Source: Pseudomonadota bacterium (GTDB lineage: Bacteria; Desulfobacterota; Desulfobulbia; Desulfobulbales; Desulfocapsaceae). Taken from it: a DNA stretch of 64,000 bases. Below, in pieces: positions 37,952 through 47,662 of this stretch (position 1 is the stretch's first letter; each line of letters starts with the position of its first letter). A program made the translations under genes and the position numbers. The stretch covers positions 62,001 to 126,000 of the forward strand of contig JAHIUA010000005.1 of assembly GCA_018817385.1 (NCBI GenBank). The letters run 5' to 3'. The notes below the pieces were generated by a model that worked only from the letters and a program-made list of their open reading frames with translations, was not told the DNA's origin and searched no databases.

Positions 37952-38490
37952 TTTTCAGTCTCCAATACTTCAAAGGCCAGAGACAGCAGTTGAGAATTGA
38001 TCTTGATCCTGTTAGATTTTGCTACATCGAGATTAACGATAAACCGTAAGCGTTCTCTTCGTGTCACAAACTGGATCATCCCGTTGTGGTGGGCAAAATT
38101 TTTATTGTCACCAACTGTTACTATTGGCTTGCCGTGAAGGGTTTTGAGAACGGCTTCCAGCTGTCTTATTGCCGGGTTGATGTAGAGAAGATGGCAGGCT
38201 TGAATGTCCTCTACCTTCTTGAACTGCATGATCTTAATCGGCCGGCCGCGAACTGTTCTCTCAGTCAGTGGAGCCAATTCTTTGCTAAAGGGATTGTTGC
38301 CGAGAACTCCGATAACCAACGGATCCTGTTCGTTGGCAAAGGTATCTTCCGGCCAGGAGATGAACTTGGCAAAATTATAGAGGTATGCTGCTTTGAGTTG
38401 AGACTCGGAGGGGATCTCTGCTGTATGGCCACAGGGAGGGGCCAGACTGAGCACAAATGCCAAAGCAATGGTTAGAAAAAAATGTCTCAC
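37948..38490 (-). CDS. YfiR-like periplasmic protein (DUF4154)
   Basis: A 180-residue secreted protein. The N-terminus is a signal peptide ([19 protein letters not shown], cleavage near HTAEI). The mature part has the DUF4154 pattern [18 protein letters not shown] near residue 32 and [10 protein letters not shown] near residue 59. In Pseudomonas YfiR sits in the periplasm and restrains the diguanylate cyclase YfiN. Here the downstream membrane kinase with a periplasmic domain is the natural partner, which I infer from the 4-nt ATGA overlap. The upstream TonB-dependent receptor ends 15 nt before its start. Confidence 0.88.
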   Translation of the reverse strand: MRHFFLTIALAFVLSLAPPCGHTAEIPSESQLKAAYLYNFAKFISWPEDTFANEQDPLVIGVLGNNPFSKELAPLTERTVRGRPIKIMQFKKVEDIQACHLLYINPAIRQLEAVLKTLHGKPIVTVGDNKNFAHHNGMIQFVTRRERLRFIVNLDVAKSNRIKINSQLLSLAFEVLETEK

Positions 38491-38505
38491 TCCAATTCTT
38501 TTCCT

Positions 38506-40518
38506 TTAAAATGTCCAGGTCAGTTTGGCATACACACTTCGGTCAACCTCAGTCGCCTCAATGAAATATTCATGAACAAATTCGAGGTGATTGGAGTCCA
38601 GCAGATTTTGACCCACCAGCATCAATTCAAGGTTTTTGGTTGGCTGCCAGATTATATTGACATCCAGTGCGACATAGTCGTCAACGATAATTCCGGAGGA
38701 GTAGGCAGCCTGGCCCGAAGTTTGAATTTGGTCGACGTAGCGTCCCAAAATATTGAAATGGACCGTTTCACTGAGGTCGATGGACGAGCGCAAGGAGAGC
38801 TGATGCTTCGGACTTGATTCTTCGGATACAAGCTCGCTGATGGAAAAAACCTGGTTACTCATATCCAGTGATGTCATTTTTAACTCAATATAACTGTAAT
38901 TCAATTCGGCCGTCAGCCAGGACAACGGTCGCCATTGGTTGCTGATTTCCAGGCCGTAACTGTGTCCTTCAATTCCGTTTGTGAACATGATGCTTGTCAT
39001 GTCTATACGCCTGTAGTCAGCCAGGTCATTGTAATCGTTGTAGAAGAATGATAAGTCAGTGGAAAAAACACTGCTTGGTGAATACCGATAGCCGGCCTCA
39101 TAGGCTATGACTGTTTCTGCTTCCAGTTCTGGATTGCCATAGACACTGATTTTCGGAAAAGGAGGTATGGGAAGGGGCTCAAGGACAATTTTACCGGAAT
39201 CTTCTACTCGTGATGGCGTACGTACCGCTCTGGAAACCGAGGTCCAGATCGTATTGTTTGGGGTTGCTTTCCAAAGGAGACGGGCGCTGGGCTGGACTTC
39301 AAACCCGGTGTAGTCATTGTGTTCCAGTTTTGTACCCAGGGTTACCTTGAGCGTATTCTCGATCAAACTGATTTCATCCTGAATAAAGCCGCTGAAAAGT
39401 TCGCTCGTCTTTTCAGCGGGGTTGATTGATACCATGTAGCTATTGGCGAATTCCTCTGAAATATTCCGATACCCCAGACCCCAAACCAGATCGTGTAGAT
39501 TTGCCCATTGCAAACGATGTTGGAAGTCGAGGTCGAAGGTATGATGTGTCTGGCCGAGATATACTTCGTCTCGCTCGGTTGCGTCAAAATAGGCCTGCAG
39601 GGTCCAGGTGTTCGTTTCTGATATCTTATGCTGCCAGCGACTCAGCAGGTTATATCCGTCACTCTCTGTCTGATCGTCAACGGTTGAGGGCATTGGTGAG
39701 TTAGCAGTCCAGTAAGGAAAAATGAGTTGACTGGCATCTCCGTGATAGAGGTCACCCTGCACTGTCCAATTGTTCTGCAAACCGAAATCACCATCCAGGC
39801 GAAAACCGCCACTGGACAACTGTGAGTCATCATGGGCATCGGTTTCGTCTGCCTGGTGCTGGTAGGAATCTTGGTCATGGCGATGAACATACAGACGACC
39901 ATAGGTGTCTTCAGTTAACTGGGCGCCGTAACGGAATGAGGCGATTCCATCTTCATGGTTTCCAGCGGCTACGCTGATCAGCCCTCCCTGGGTATCTGAA
40001 GATTGTTTGGTGATGATATTGATGATCCCGTTGACGGCATTGGCTCCCCAGAGGGTTGCACCTGGTCCGCGGATTACTTCGATTCGATCAACATCTTCCA
40101 GAACGACATTTTGCACATCCCAGTAAACCCCTGAATACGAGGGGGTATATACACTGCGACCGTCGATCTGGACCAGCAATTTATTTGAGAAAACGCCGTT
40201 GAATCCTCGGGAGGTGATAGCCCATTTATTGGAACTCATTCGTAAAACCTGCAGGCCGGGGACCATCCGTAAGGCCTCGGGAATTGATGTGGCTCCAGAG
40301 TTATGAATGGCCTCCTGATTGATCACATAGACGGCAGCGGCCACATCGGCAAGGTTTTGCTCTTTACGGCCGGCTGAGGTGATTTGGATTTGCATTAACT
40401 GAGAGAGCTCAAGGTCTAGCATCTCTTCATCTGCAGCCCAGAGATAACTCGGGGGGGCAGTAATGGTAACAAGAGATACACATAATCCCGTTGAGATGTT
40501 TTTCATTACTTGAAGCAT
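38506..40518 (-). CDS. TonB-dependent outer membrane receptor
   Basis: A receptor of about 670 residues with a signal peptide (MKNISTGLCVSLVTITAPP) shortly after the chosen ATG. The plug domain follows: ASITSAGRKEQNLADVAAAV-type TonB-plug start, the typical DRIEVIRGPGATLWGANAVNG near residue 140 and INIITK. The C-terminal 22-strand barrel ends in the aromatic VYAKLTWTF, as expected for BamA insertion. The ligand is not evident; plug and barrel resemble colicin/vitamin B12/siderophore receptors. The frame extends upstream to 40557; 40518 fits the GGAG at 6 nt best. It heads an operon with YfiR, the hybrid kinase and the c-di-GMP output protein. Confidence 0.9.
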   Translation of the reverse strand: MLQVMKNISTGLCVSLVTITAPPSYLWAADEEMLDLELSQLMQIQITSAGRKEQNLADVAAAVYVINQEAIHNSGATSIPEALRMVPGLQVLRMSSNKWAITSRGFNGVFSNKLLVQIDGRSVYTPSYSGVYWDVQNVVLEDVDRIEVIRGPGATLWGANAVNGIINIITKQSSDTQGGLISVAAGNHEDGIASFRYGAQLTEDTYGRLYVHRHDQDSYQHQADETDAHDDSQLSSGGFRLDGDFGLQNNWTVQGDLYHGDASQLIFPYWTANSPMPSTVDDQTESDGYNLLSRWQHKISETNTWTLQAYFDATERDEVYLGQTHHTFDLDFQHRLQWANLHDLVWGLGYRNISEEFANSYMVSINPAEKTSELFSGFIQDEISLIENTLKVTLGTKLEHNDYTGFEVQPSARLLWKATPNNTIWTSVSRAVRTPSRVEDSGKIVLEPLPIPPFPKISVYGNPELEAETVIAYEAGYRYSPSSVFSTDLSFFYNDYNDLADYRRIDMTSIMFTNGIEGHSYGLEISNQWRPLSWLTAELNYSYIELKMTSLDMSNQVFSISELVSEESSPKHQLSLRSSIDLSETVHFNILGRYVDQIQTSGQAAYSSGIIVDDYVALDVNIIWQPTKNLELMLVGQNLLDSNHLEFVHEYFIEATEVDRSVYAKLTWTF

Positions 40519-40795
40519 CATGTTCTCCATGGGAATAATCGTTTGGAAATAAGTCAATGCTTTCTAACTTTCAGGAGGAGGGTAGGAACCGGATAGTGTT
40601 TGTATCTTTCCTCATCAATAATATCTTCACACTGTTGGAATGATATGGCTTTTTGATGATCTTTTGCAAGTAATATTATTTTTTTTATGGGAGGGAATGA
40701 TTGTCAGGTGCTGAAGCGGGATATATTTGCGAACCGATATTGAATTCGCCTTTGCGGGTGGTGAGGGGGCTTGCGGTAATGACGTGTTGAATGGG

Positions 40796-41476
40796 TTATG
40801 AAAAAAGGCGTTTGAATGAATCCAGATCTTCATCAACCTCCATGACCAGAATTTGGGCCAGGGAGTTGAGAGTGATGATGGCGTTTTTGTCGGCATCCAT
40901 TTCCGAGGTCATGTTGATTCGTTTCAGAATTCCTTCATTTACCTGTTGAACTTCGTCATAATGATCCTGGATACGGTGCATGAAAAAGTCACAATTTTCG
41001 CCACTTTTGTGGGAGAAGTATTGACGGAGGAGGTAAGCGGATACTGAGCGGAACATGGACTCTTCAACGGTGGCAAAAGGGAGGTGAAAACAGGCCATGG
41101 GTTTAAGGATAGACATACTGGGACAGCCTGAGGTGGCCATGATAATTCCCATGATCGAGGCCAGTCCTTCCTGGACAGTGGTGTCTTTACTGCAGGTCCT
41201 GGCAGCAGAGATACAGGAAACAAGGCAGGAACTATGGGATGCGGTGTCTTTGAAGGCAATAACCAGTTCAGCAATATTGGCTGCAATGGGGCAGTAGGTG
41301 TGCTGGGAAAGGTCAAGTTTGCAGCATTGACAGCGGGCGACGCCCAGCAATGCCCAGTCCGGGGGCATGTTTCCGGAGGACCGATACTCAAGGCTGACAG
41401 GATCTAACTGGATTAGAAAACGTTTTTTACTGTTGTCGGGAAAATCAAAACAGTAGTTGAAGGTAATCTCTGTCAT
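40796..41476 (-). CDS. cysteine-rich protein of unknown function
   Basis: A 226-residue protein, not recognised. It has about eleven cysteines, including RCQCCKLDL near residue 48, HTYCPIA, a SSCLVSCISAARTCSKD run near residue 82 and GCPSM near residue 117, which resemble a redox or metal site. No signal peptide or membrane helix. The C-terminus has an acidic MEVDEDLDSF. It lies between the TonB operon and the HDOD-GGDEF gene, with its own spacer on each side, so it is probably transcribed alone. Confidence 0.6.
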   Translation of the reverse strand: MTEITFNYCFDFPDNSKKRFLIQLDPVSLEYRSSGNMPPDWALLGVARCQCCKLDLSQHTYCPIAANIAELVIAFKDTASHSSCLVSCISAARTCSKDTTVQEGLASIMGIIMATSGCPSMSILKPMACFHLPFATVEESMFRSVSAYLLRQYFSHKSGENCDFFMHRIQDHYDEVQQVNEGILKRINMTSEMDADKNAIITLNSLAQILVMEVDEDLDSFKRLFS

Positions 41477-41642
41477 AGCGCCTTTGTTGGTTATGAAAAA
41501 ACGATCACATCCATAGAATAAGAGGAAAAATAGATCATAGCCGGATGTGATGATTGGCTATAGAGGCATCCTTTAGAGCTTCTATTATAACAGAATAAGG
41601 TCAATATCTCAGTAGAAAAACAGAATACACTGAACGATTGTA

Positions 41643-43193
41643 TCAGAATTTAAACCATTTCTTCTTGGCAGTATAGATGACCGCTTGATTTCTCCCCCCC
41701 TCTTTGGCTTCATAGAGGGCCTCGTCTGCCTGACTAATAAGATCGCTTTTGTGGAAATGGTCAATGGTCGCAGGGCGTACTGAGGCGACACCAAAACTGG
41801 CAGTGATGTGGTATTCTTCTCGGTTGTCTTTGAAAATTGTATTTTCTACAGTCTCCCTGAGTTTTTCTGCAACGGCTAATGCTTCTTCGGCATTGGTGTC
41901 TGGAAGGATAACCGTGAATTCCTCTCCTCCGTATCTGGCAAGGGTGTCATATTTACGAATATTTTCTTTGAGGAGTTTGCTGAATTCCTTAAGAACGAAA
42001 TCTCCAACCAGATGGCCGTAGGTGTCGTTGAATTTTTTAAAGTGATCAATATCTATGAGAAGGAGAGAGAGTTGTGCTGAGTTACGTATGGCACGATCTA
42101 TTTCGTTTTCGAGGGTGTTTTGAAAATAGCGATGATTGTAAATCTCGGTGAGACCGTCCATGTTGGCCAGGTTGGCCAGGATCTTGTTTTTTGCCTCCAG
42201 TTCTTTGGTGAGATTTTCCAGTTTGATCGTTGCCTTGATGAGTTCTTGATTCATCTGGTCAAAGTCGAGATTCATTAAGCTGAGACGGACGTTGGCCTCC
42301 TGGAGGATTTCTTGGATAGATTTGGTGTTTTTTATTCGCAGGCCAAAGTATTCACCTGCCTGGTCGACTTGAGTGTGTACCTCGTTGAGGATATGTTCCA
42401 CATCAGCATTCTTCAGACCCAGAAGAGATTTTGCCTCCTGGGAGAAGCGTTTGTGAAACTCTTCTGGTTTGTTGGAGTAGAGGATGCCGATGAGGAGATC
42501 TGAGAGATAAAGCGCTTTTGTGGTGGCTTCTATTTTCGGGTCCCCTCCCTTGTAAGAAGCAGGGTCGTGATGATAACGAATGGGCAAAAGAAGAACTTCG
42601 GGGAACCCCCAATTTTTGCCAACCTCGTAGCCAATGATAGAATGAATGGTGCCAAATACTTCTTCTTCGGCGTTGAGGGCATCATACTGTCCAGCATTGA
42701 TCTTTTTTAACACTTCTTCGTATTCTTCGGCAAAGGTTCGGGCAAGAATAAGTTCTCCAAGGTTCTGTAGCAGTCCGCAGACAAAAATTTCTTCGGTATT
42801 TGCCCCCTTGACTCGTTCGAGGATAAGTTTTGAGGCTACTGCTCTGGCAAGAGAATGTTTCCAGAAATTTTCAAAATTAAAGTGGCCCTTTTTTTTCCCC
42901 GCTTTCATGGTGAGAAAGGAGAAGGAGAGTACCAGGCTCCTGACTGCATTGATACCGAGGATGGAAACGGCCTGGTTTATCGAGCTGATCTGCTGGGGGA
43001 AGCTGTAAAATGCCGAATTGGAGACCTTGAGTATTTTTGCAGACAGGGCCGTATCTTTGGACACCAGATTACCTATATCGACGAGAGTGGTGTCTTCGCG
43101 AGCAGTGAGAGTGATGATCTCGGAGGCAACAGTGGGCAGGGTGGGGAGTTCATCAGAATTGAGTACTGCGGCGAGGGTTTGTTCCTGATTCAT
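41643..43193 (-). CDS. HDOD-GGDEF signalling protein
   Basis: A 516-residue protein. Residues about 10-215 form an HDOD domain (TLPTVASEIITL, DTALSAKILKVSNSAFY, INQAVSILGINAVRSLV); 290-345 are coiled coil (LENLTKELEAKNKILANLA); about 350-505 are a GGDEF-type cyclase with DGLTEIYNHRYF, DIDHFKKFNDTYGH and the active motif RYGGEEFTVIL. It probably makes c-di-GMP in response to a signal passed by HDOD or the coiled coil. The ribosome site is weak. No operon partner is obvious; the nearest upstream gene, on the same strand, is the KamA-like protein 105 nt away. Confidence 0.92.
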   Translation of the reverse strand: MNQEQTLAAVLNSDELPTLPTVASEIITLTAREDTTLVDIGNLVSKDTALSAKILKVSNSAFYSFPQQISSINQAVSILGINAVRSLVLSFSFLTMKAGKKKGHFNFENFWKHSLARAVASKLILERVKGANTEEIFVCGLLQNLGELILARTFAEEYEEVLKKINAGQYDALNAEEEVFGTIHSIIGYEVGKNWGFPEVLLLPIRYHHDPASYKGGDPKIEATTKALYLSDLLIGILYSNKPEEFHKRFSQEAKSLLGLKNADVEHILNEVHTQVDQAGEYFGLRIKNTKSIQEILQEANVRLSLMNLDFDQMNQELIKATIKLENLTKELEAKNKILANLANMDGLTEIYNHRYFQNTLENEIDRAIRNSAQLSLLLIDIDHFKKFNDTYGHLVGDFVLKEFSKLLKENIRKYDTLARYGGEEFTVILPDTNAEEALAVAEKLRETVENTIFKDNREEYHITASFGVASVRPATIDHFHKSDLISQADEALYEAKEGGRNQAVIYTAKKKWFKF

Positions 43194-43298
43194 AAGCTCA
43201 CGAATGGATGGGGGCTGAAATAGAAGGCATGTGTAAAGTATATCTTTTTTTCATAGTGAAGATCAAGAAAATGAGGGTTTCTCCTAAAGAAAAAAGGA

Positions 43299-44348
43299 TT
43301 ACAGAGGATCGCCGTTTTCCGGATAAGTACAGAGCTTTCCCAGATAATTACGAAAGCGCAGTTCCACTCCTTGGTCTACGATATAGTCTGGAGTAAGGGG
43401 GATTTTCCCTCTTCCTTCCGGGGCATCAAGGGCGTATGTAGGGATGGCCATACCGGAGATGTTACCGATGAGTTTTCGCATGAGGGCAATACCTGTTGTT
43501 GTGTGGGTGCGAAAATGATTGGTTCCTTTGGTCAAATCTGCCTGAAAGAGATAGTAGGGCTTCACGCGCAGGCGCAGGAGTCCGAGAAAAAGGGCTGACA
43601 GGATCTTGGGATCATCGTTTACCCCTTTCAGGAGAACGGTCTGGCAGCCCAGGGGGATTCCTGCATCAGCAAGACGGGTGCAGGCCATTGCTGCCTCAGG
43701 GGTGAGTTCGCTTGGATGATTGAAGTGGGTATTTATATAGAGAGGATGGTATTTTTTGAGTATGGCCGTGAGCTCTTTGGTAATCCGCATGGGCAGGGTG
43801 CAGGGAATGCGGGTGCCGATCCTGATTACCTCCAGGGTGGGAACGGCATGGAGGCGGCTGAGGAGAGAATCCAGTCTTTCGTCTGAAAGGAGGAGGGGGT
43901 CGCCTCCTGAAATCAGGACTTCCCGAACCTGGCTGTTGGTACGAATATAGTCAATGCCTGCCTGAATGGTGTCTTCGCTGATGTGCATCCTGGCTGTGCC
44001 AACCTTTCTCTTTCTTGTGCAAAAACGACAGTACATGGCACATTCATTGGTAACAAGAAAAAGAACCCTGTCTGGATATTTGTGTACCAGGTTTGGAACA
44101 GGACTCAGGTCTTCTTCTGCCAGTGGATCGGCCATGCACACGGAATCACGAATTTCTTTCGGGCTGGGAACAGCCTGTCGCCAGATAGGGTCCCCCACCG
44201 TTTTGATGAGGTCTAAGTAATAAGAATTAATTCGCATGGGAAAGGTTGCTATTACCTCTTCTAATGCGCTACAATCAACCTTAAACCGAAGGGCAAGCTC
44301 TTCGGGGGTGGTTACGGAATCCTGTACTATTTTTTTCCAATGTGTCAT
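43299..44348 (-). CDS. KamA-family radical SAM aminomutase
   Basis: A 349-residue radical SAM, PLP-dependent protein of the lysine 2,3-aminomutase group. The radical SAM cluster is CAMYCRFCTRKRKVG near residue 104, with GGDPLLL near residue 149, the PLP-region GVNDDPKIL near residue 252 and the ALDAPEGRGKIPL near residue 306 that typifies KamA. It could form beta-lysine (osmolyte) or act like EpmB on lysine for EF-P; no ablB or epmA is adjacent. The start is not certain: ATGs at 44357 and 44348 and a TTG at 44384 are in frame, none with a Shine-Dalgarno. Divergent from malic enzyme. Confidence 0.87.
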   Translation of the reverse strand: MTHWKKIVQDSVTTPEELALRFKVDCSALEEVIATFPMRINSYYLDLIKTVGDPIWRQAVPSPKEIRDSVCMADPLAEEDLSPVPNLVHKYPDRVLFLVTNECAMYCRFCTRKRKVGTARMHISEDTIQAGIDYIRTNSQVREVLISGGDPLLLSDERLDSLLSRLHAVPTLEVIRIGTRIPCTLPMRITKELTAILKKYHPLYINTHFNHPSELTPEAAMACTRLADAGIPLGCQTVLLKGVNDDPKILSALFLGLLRLRVKPYYLFQADLTKGTNHFRTHTTTGIALMRKLIGNISGMAIPTYALDAPEGRGKIPLTPDYIVDQGVELRFRNYLGKLCTYPENGDPL

Positions 44349-44422
44349 GGGGCGCATTATGGAGGATAGCAGGGCAAAAGTCAATTTCCCAATGCATAGG
44401 CGAAAAGGCCAGGGGAGAGGGA

Positions 44423-46159
44423 ATGTCAGAGAATCAATACGGATTTAAGTACGACGAATATGGAAATACCAGGGAAATTTTGGTCTATTCCAGTGGGGCA
44501 ACGGTAGGGAATATCAGTTTTGTGAATAAAGGCACGGCCTTTACTCTCTCAGAAAGGAAGCGAATGGGGTTGGAGGCTTCTTTGCCGCCAGCTGTTCGCA
44601 GCCTGGAACACCAGGTTGAAAATTCAAGAATTAAGGTGAATAGCAAAGAAAAACCCATAGAAAAATTTATTTATATTCGTTCCCTTTTTGATCGGAACGT
44701 AACACTTGCCCATGCCTTGATCAAGAGTGATGTTGAAAACCTGATGGGTATTATTTATACCCCTACTGTGGGACTTGCAGTTCAGCAGTATTCATCCATG
44801 TTTCGTCAGGCCAACGGACTTCATTTCTATCCAGGGAATATCGACCAGGCCGAGGATATTCTACGCCGTTATCTTCACAGGGATATCAGAGTGGCTGTGG
44901 TTACAGATAATCAAGGTATACTCGGTATCGGTGATCAGGGGGCAGGGGGGATTGCTATCTGTCTTGGCAAGCTCATGCTGTATACCCAGGGGGCGGGGAT
45001 CGCTCCCTGGCATTGTCTGCCAATCTCTCTGGATGTGGGAACCAATAATGAAGCCTTGCTGGCAGATAACGATTATCTGGGCTGGCGTCACCATCGTTTA
45101 ACAGGTGCTGAGTATCTTGAGTTCCTGCGACGGTTCGCCTGTGCTTTTAGAAATGTCTTCCCCAATGCCCTTTGCCAGTGGGAGGATTTCTCCAAGCAGA
45201 ACGCCTTTGCTATTCGTGATTCCTATCTTCACGATCTCATCTCCTTTAATGACGACATCCAGGGAACTGGCGCTATTACCCTGGCTGCAATTCTCACGGC
45301 CATGCGGATCAAATTGGAGAAGCTGAAAGATCAGGTTTTTCTTGTTCATGGTGCCGGTGCCGGTGGCATTGGTGTTGCCGAACAGATCGGTGTCGCTCTG
45401 ATGGAGGCGGGGCTTAGCGAGGAAGAGGCTCGAGATAGAATTTTTACCTTGGACTCCCGAGGGGTTGTGACCAGTGACCGGGATATCGAGCAATACAAAA
45501 AGAAATTTGCCAAGGATAAGGAAGTCTTTCCCTGGCTCCAGGATCCCGCAAATCTATCCTTGCTCGAAGCTGTAAAACGGGCTCGAGTGACGGTTTTAAT
45601 AGGAACATCCGGTCAAGGCGGTTGTTTTACCCAGGAAGTGGTTGAGGCCGTTGCCGCCAATACCGAGCGGCCGGTAATCATGCCCCTCTCTAACCCTACG
45701 GACATGACTGAGGCCCTGCCTGAAGACATTTATCGCTGGACACAGGGTAAGGCCCTGGTGGCAACCGGGAGTCCCTTTGCGCCAGTGACCTATGATGGGG
45801 TCACCCATCATGTCGGTCAGTGTAATAATGTTTTTGTCTTTCCAGGGGTCGGACTTGGCGTATTGGGTTCCGGTGCTCGTGAAGTATTGCCCCAATTCTT
45901 TACAGCGGCAGCACATGCTGTTTCTGAGTCTGTTTCCAAGGTAGAAATGGCAGAAGGCTGCCTCGTACCACCTGTTAAGAGCTTGAATGAAGTGAGTTCC
46001 AAGGTGGCACTGGCTGTGGCTCTGTCTGCTGTGGAAAACGGAGTCAGTCGTCCCTGTGTCTTTTCCACTTTTCAGCATGAAGGGGATGAGGCCAGGATGA
46101 GGGAGCTCCTGCGCAAGATGCGCTGGGAACCTGAATATCTGCCTCTTGTTGCCATGTGA
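44423..46159 (+). CDS. NAD-dependent malic enzyme
   Basis: A 578-residue large-type malic enzyme that decarboxylates malate to pyruvate and CO2. It has SLFDRNVTLAHAL near residue 87, the catalytic Tyr region MGIIYTPTVG, KLMLYTQGAG with a lysine motif, metal-binding FNDDIQGTG near residue 274 and the NAD-binding VHGAGAGGIGVAEQ near residue 305. AGGGGAG lies 6 nt before this ATG, which is preferred over the ATG at 44342. The upstream gene is divergent by 75 nt. It can feed pyruvate from malate or run carboxylation. Confidence 0.94.
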   Translation: MSENQYGFKYDEYGNTREILVYSSGATVGNISFVNKGTAFTLSERKRMGLEASLPPAVRSLEHQVENSRIKVNSKEKPIEKFIYIRSLFDRNVTLAHALIKSDVENLMGIIYTPTVGLAVQQYSSMFRQANGLHFYPGNIDQAEDILRRYLHRDIRVAVVTDNQGILGIGDQGAGGIAICLGKLMLYTQGAGIAPWHCLPISLDVGTNNEALLADNDYLGWRHHRLTGAEYLEFLRRFACAFRNVFPNALCQWEDFSKQNAFAIRDSYLHDLISFNDDIQGTGAITLAAILTAMRIKLEKLKDQVFLVHGAGAGGIGVAEQIGVALMEAGLSEEEARDRIFTLDSRGVVTSDRDIEQYKKKFAKDKEVFPWLQDPANLSLLEAVKRARVTVLIGTSGQGGCFTQEVVEAVAANTERPVIMPLSNPTDMTEALPEDIYRWTQGKALVATGSPFAPVTYDGVTHHVGQCNNVFVFPGVGLGVLGSGAREVLPQFFTAAAHAVSESVSKVEMAEGCLVPPVKSLNEVSSKVALAVALSAVENGVSRPCVFSTFQHEGDEARMRELLRKMRWEPEYLPLVAM

Positions 46160-46165
46160 GAATAC

Positions 46166-46205
46166 CATTCGGCTACTGTTTTCCTATGGAGGCAGTAGCC
46201 GAATG
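46166..46205 (+). terminator. perfect 13-bp hairpin after malic enzyme
   Basis: CATTCGGCTACTG (46166-46178) and CAGTAGCCGAATG (46193-46205) pair perfectly around a 14-nt loop, starting 7 nt after the stop. There is no T-run, so it may protect the mRNA 3' end or be rho-dependent. Confidence 0.5.
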
Positions 46206-46709
46206 ATGTGGCAAAGAGTGTTCTCTTCTCTGATGTCCTTTCCCAGTATCTTTTCAAAGCTGTCTTCTCCGTTTTTACTCTCTTCTTTTAGTTGAAATCA
46301 CCACTTCCCGTCCTTGCCGCCATAAGGTTTCTCGCAATATTTTTCTTTTTTTTATCGGTGTATTTTGCTCATTTTTTTGCAAAAAAATCGCTGTATCAGT
46401 CTGTTCTGTTAGCTGAAGGAGGTGTCTCAGGTTTGATGTTCCTCTTCTATATCTATTTTTTTTAACAATAAACTAAAAAATATTGATCTGTGACTTGAAA
46501 AAATTTGCAAAACCTATTAATTTGACAGGCGGTCAGGCCCTGATAGTCTTGCTAATTCGGGGTGTTTGAAGAAGATTCTGTCAGGGTTGTTCTGGTAACA
46601 TCTTAAATCAAGAGATTCTCGTGAACGGCTCGTCCCACAGCTAACCAAAAGATGTTCCGATTTCGTTGTATCACACTGTCGGCCATCATACTTACTTGAG
46701 GAAAAATAA
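46206..46709. other. 504-nt intergenic region upstream of folD
   Basis: No gene is recognised. It is AT-rich and holds an 18-bp perfect palindrome ATTTTTTTGCAAAAAAAT (46371-46388) and a TTGACA (46522-46527) without a good -10. This should be the control region of the folD-cooS-acs operon. Confidence 0.45.
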
Positions 46710-47597
46710 ATGACGGCAAAGCTTATAAGCGGTACTGAGGTAGCTAAAGCAATTCGTGAGGAGTTGACTGCTGAGGTTGCTGAATTAAAAGAAAAACATA
46801 ATATAGTACCGGGTCTTGTCACCATTCTTGTTGGAGAGGATCCAGCATCGCAGTCCTATGTTGCAGCCAAAAACAAGACTGCCCATGCTTTAGGTATCCA
46901 TTCCGAGCAGGTTACCCTTGATGTTGAGACCAGCGAAGAAGATCTGCTGGCCTTAGTTGCTAAATATAATAACGATCCCAAAATTAACGGAATCCTTGTC
47001 CAATTACCCCTTCCTAAGCATATCAATGAAGCCAAGGTCCTTTACGCCATTGATCCGGATAAGGATGTGGATGGTTTTCATCCGGTAAATGTGGGGAAGA
47101 TGGTACTTGGTGAAAGATGCTTTCTCCCCTGTACTCCTCACGGTATCCTCGAGCTCCTTACCAGGAGCGGAGTGGAGACCAGCGGTGCCGAGGTTGTGAT
47201 CATCGGCAGGTCCAATATCGTTGGTAAGCCCATTGCCAACCTGATGCTGCAGAAGCGTGATGGCGGCAATGCCACCGTCACCCTCTGCCACACCAGGACC
47301 AAGAATATGGCGGATCACTGCCGCCGGGCAGATATTATCATAGCCGCCGTAGGCGTTCCCAAGATGATTACTGCCGATATGGTCAAAGATGGTGCCGCTG
47401 TTATTGATGTTGGCGTGAACCGTATTGGTCAAGCTGCTAACGGTAAAGCTATTCTGGCTGGAGATGTCGATTTTGAAGGGGTAAAGGAGAAGGCTTCCTG
47501 TATTACCCCAGTGCCTGGTGGTGTAGGTCCCATGACCATTACCATGTTGATGAAAAATACAGTACAGGCCGCCAAGATGGCAGCTAATCTGAGCTAA
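46710..47597 (+). CDS. folD: bifunctional methylene-THF dehydrogenase/cyclohydrolase
   Basis: A 295-residue FolD, which interconverts 10-formyl-, methenyl- and methylene-THF with NAD(P). Substrate-site YVAAKNKTA near residue 50 carries the catalytic lysine, then DVDGFHPVNVGKM near residue 117, the nucleotide-binding GRSNIVGKP near residue 167 and PGGVGPMTITML near residue 271. Length is normal. It is first of the Wood-Ljungdahl gene run; GAGG precedes the ATG. The formyl-THF synthetase partner is not in the window. Confidence 0.95.
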   Translation: MTAKLISGTEVAKAIREELTAEVAELKEKHNIVPGLVTILVGEDPASQSYVAAKNKTAHALGIHSEQVTLDVETSEEDLLALVAKYNNDPKINGILVQLPLPKHINEAKVLYAIDPDKDVDGFHPVNVGKMVLGERCFLPCTPHGILELLTRSGVETSGAEVVIIGRSNIVGKPIANLMLQKRDGGNATVTLCHTRTKNMADHCRRADIIIAAVGVPKMITADMVKDGAAVIDVGVNRIGQAANGKAILAGDVDFEGVKEKASCITPVPGGVGPMTITMLMKNTVQAAKMAANLS

Positions 47598-47662
47598 TAT
47601 CTAGATACAAGAGTTTATAAGACGGGTTTTCGTACCGTTTATCATTGTTCCGGAGGATAATT

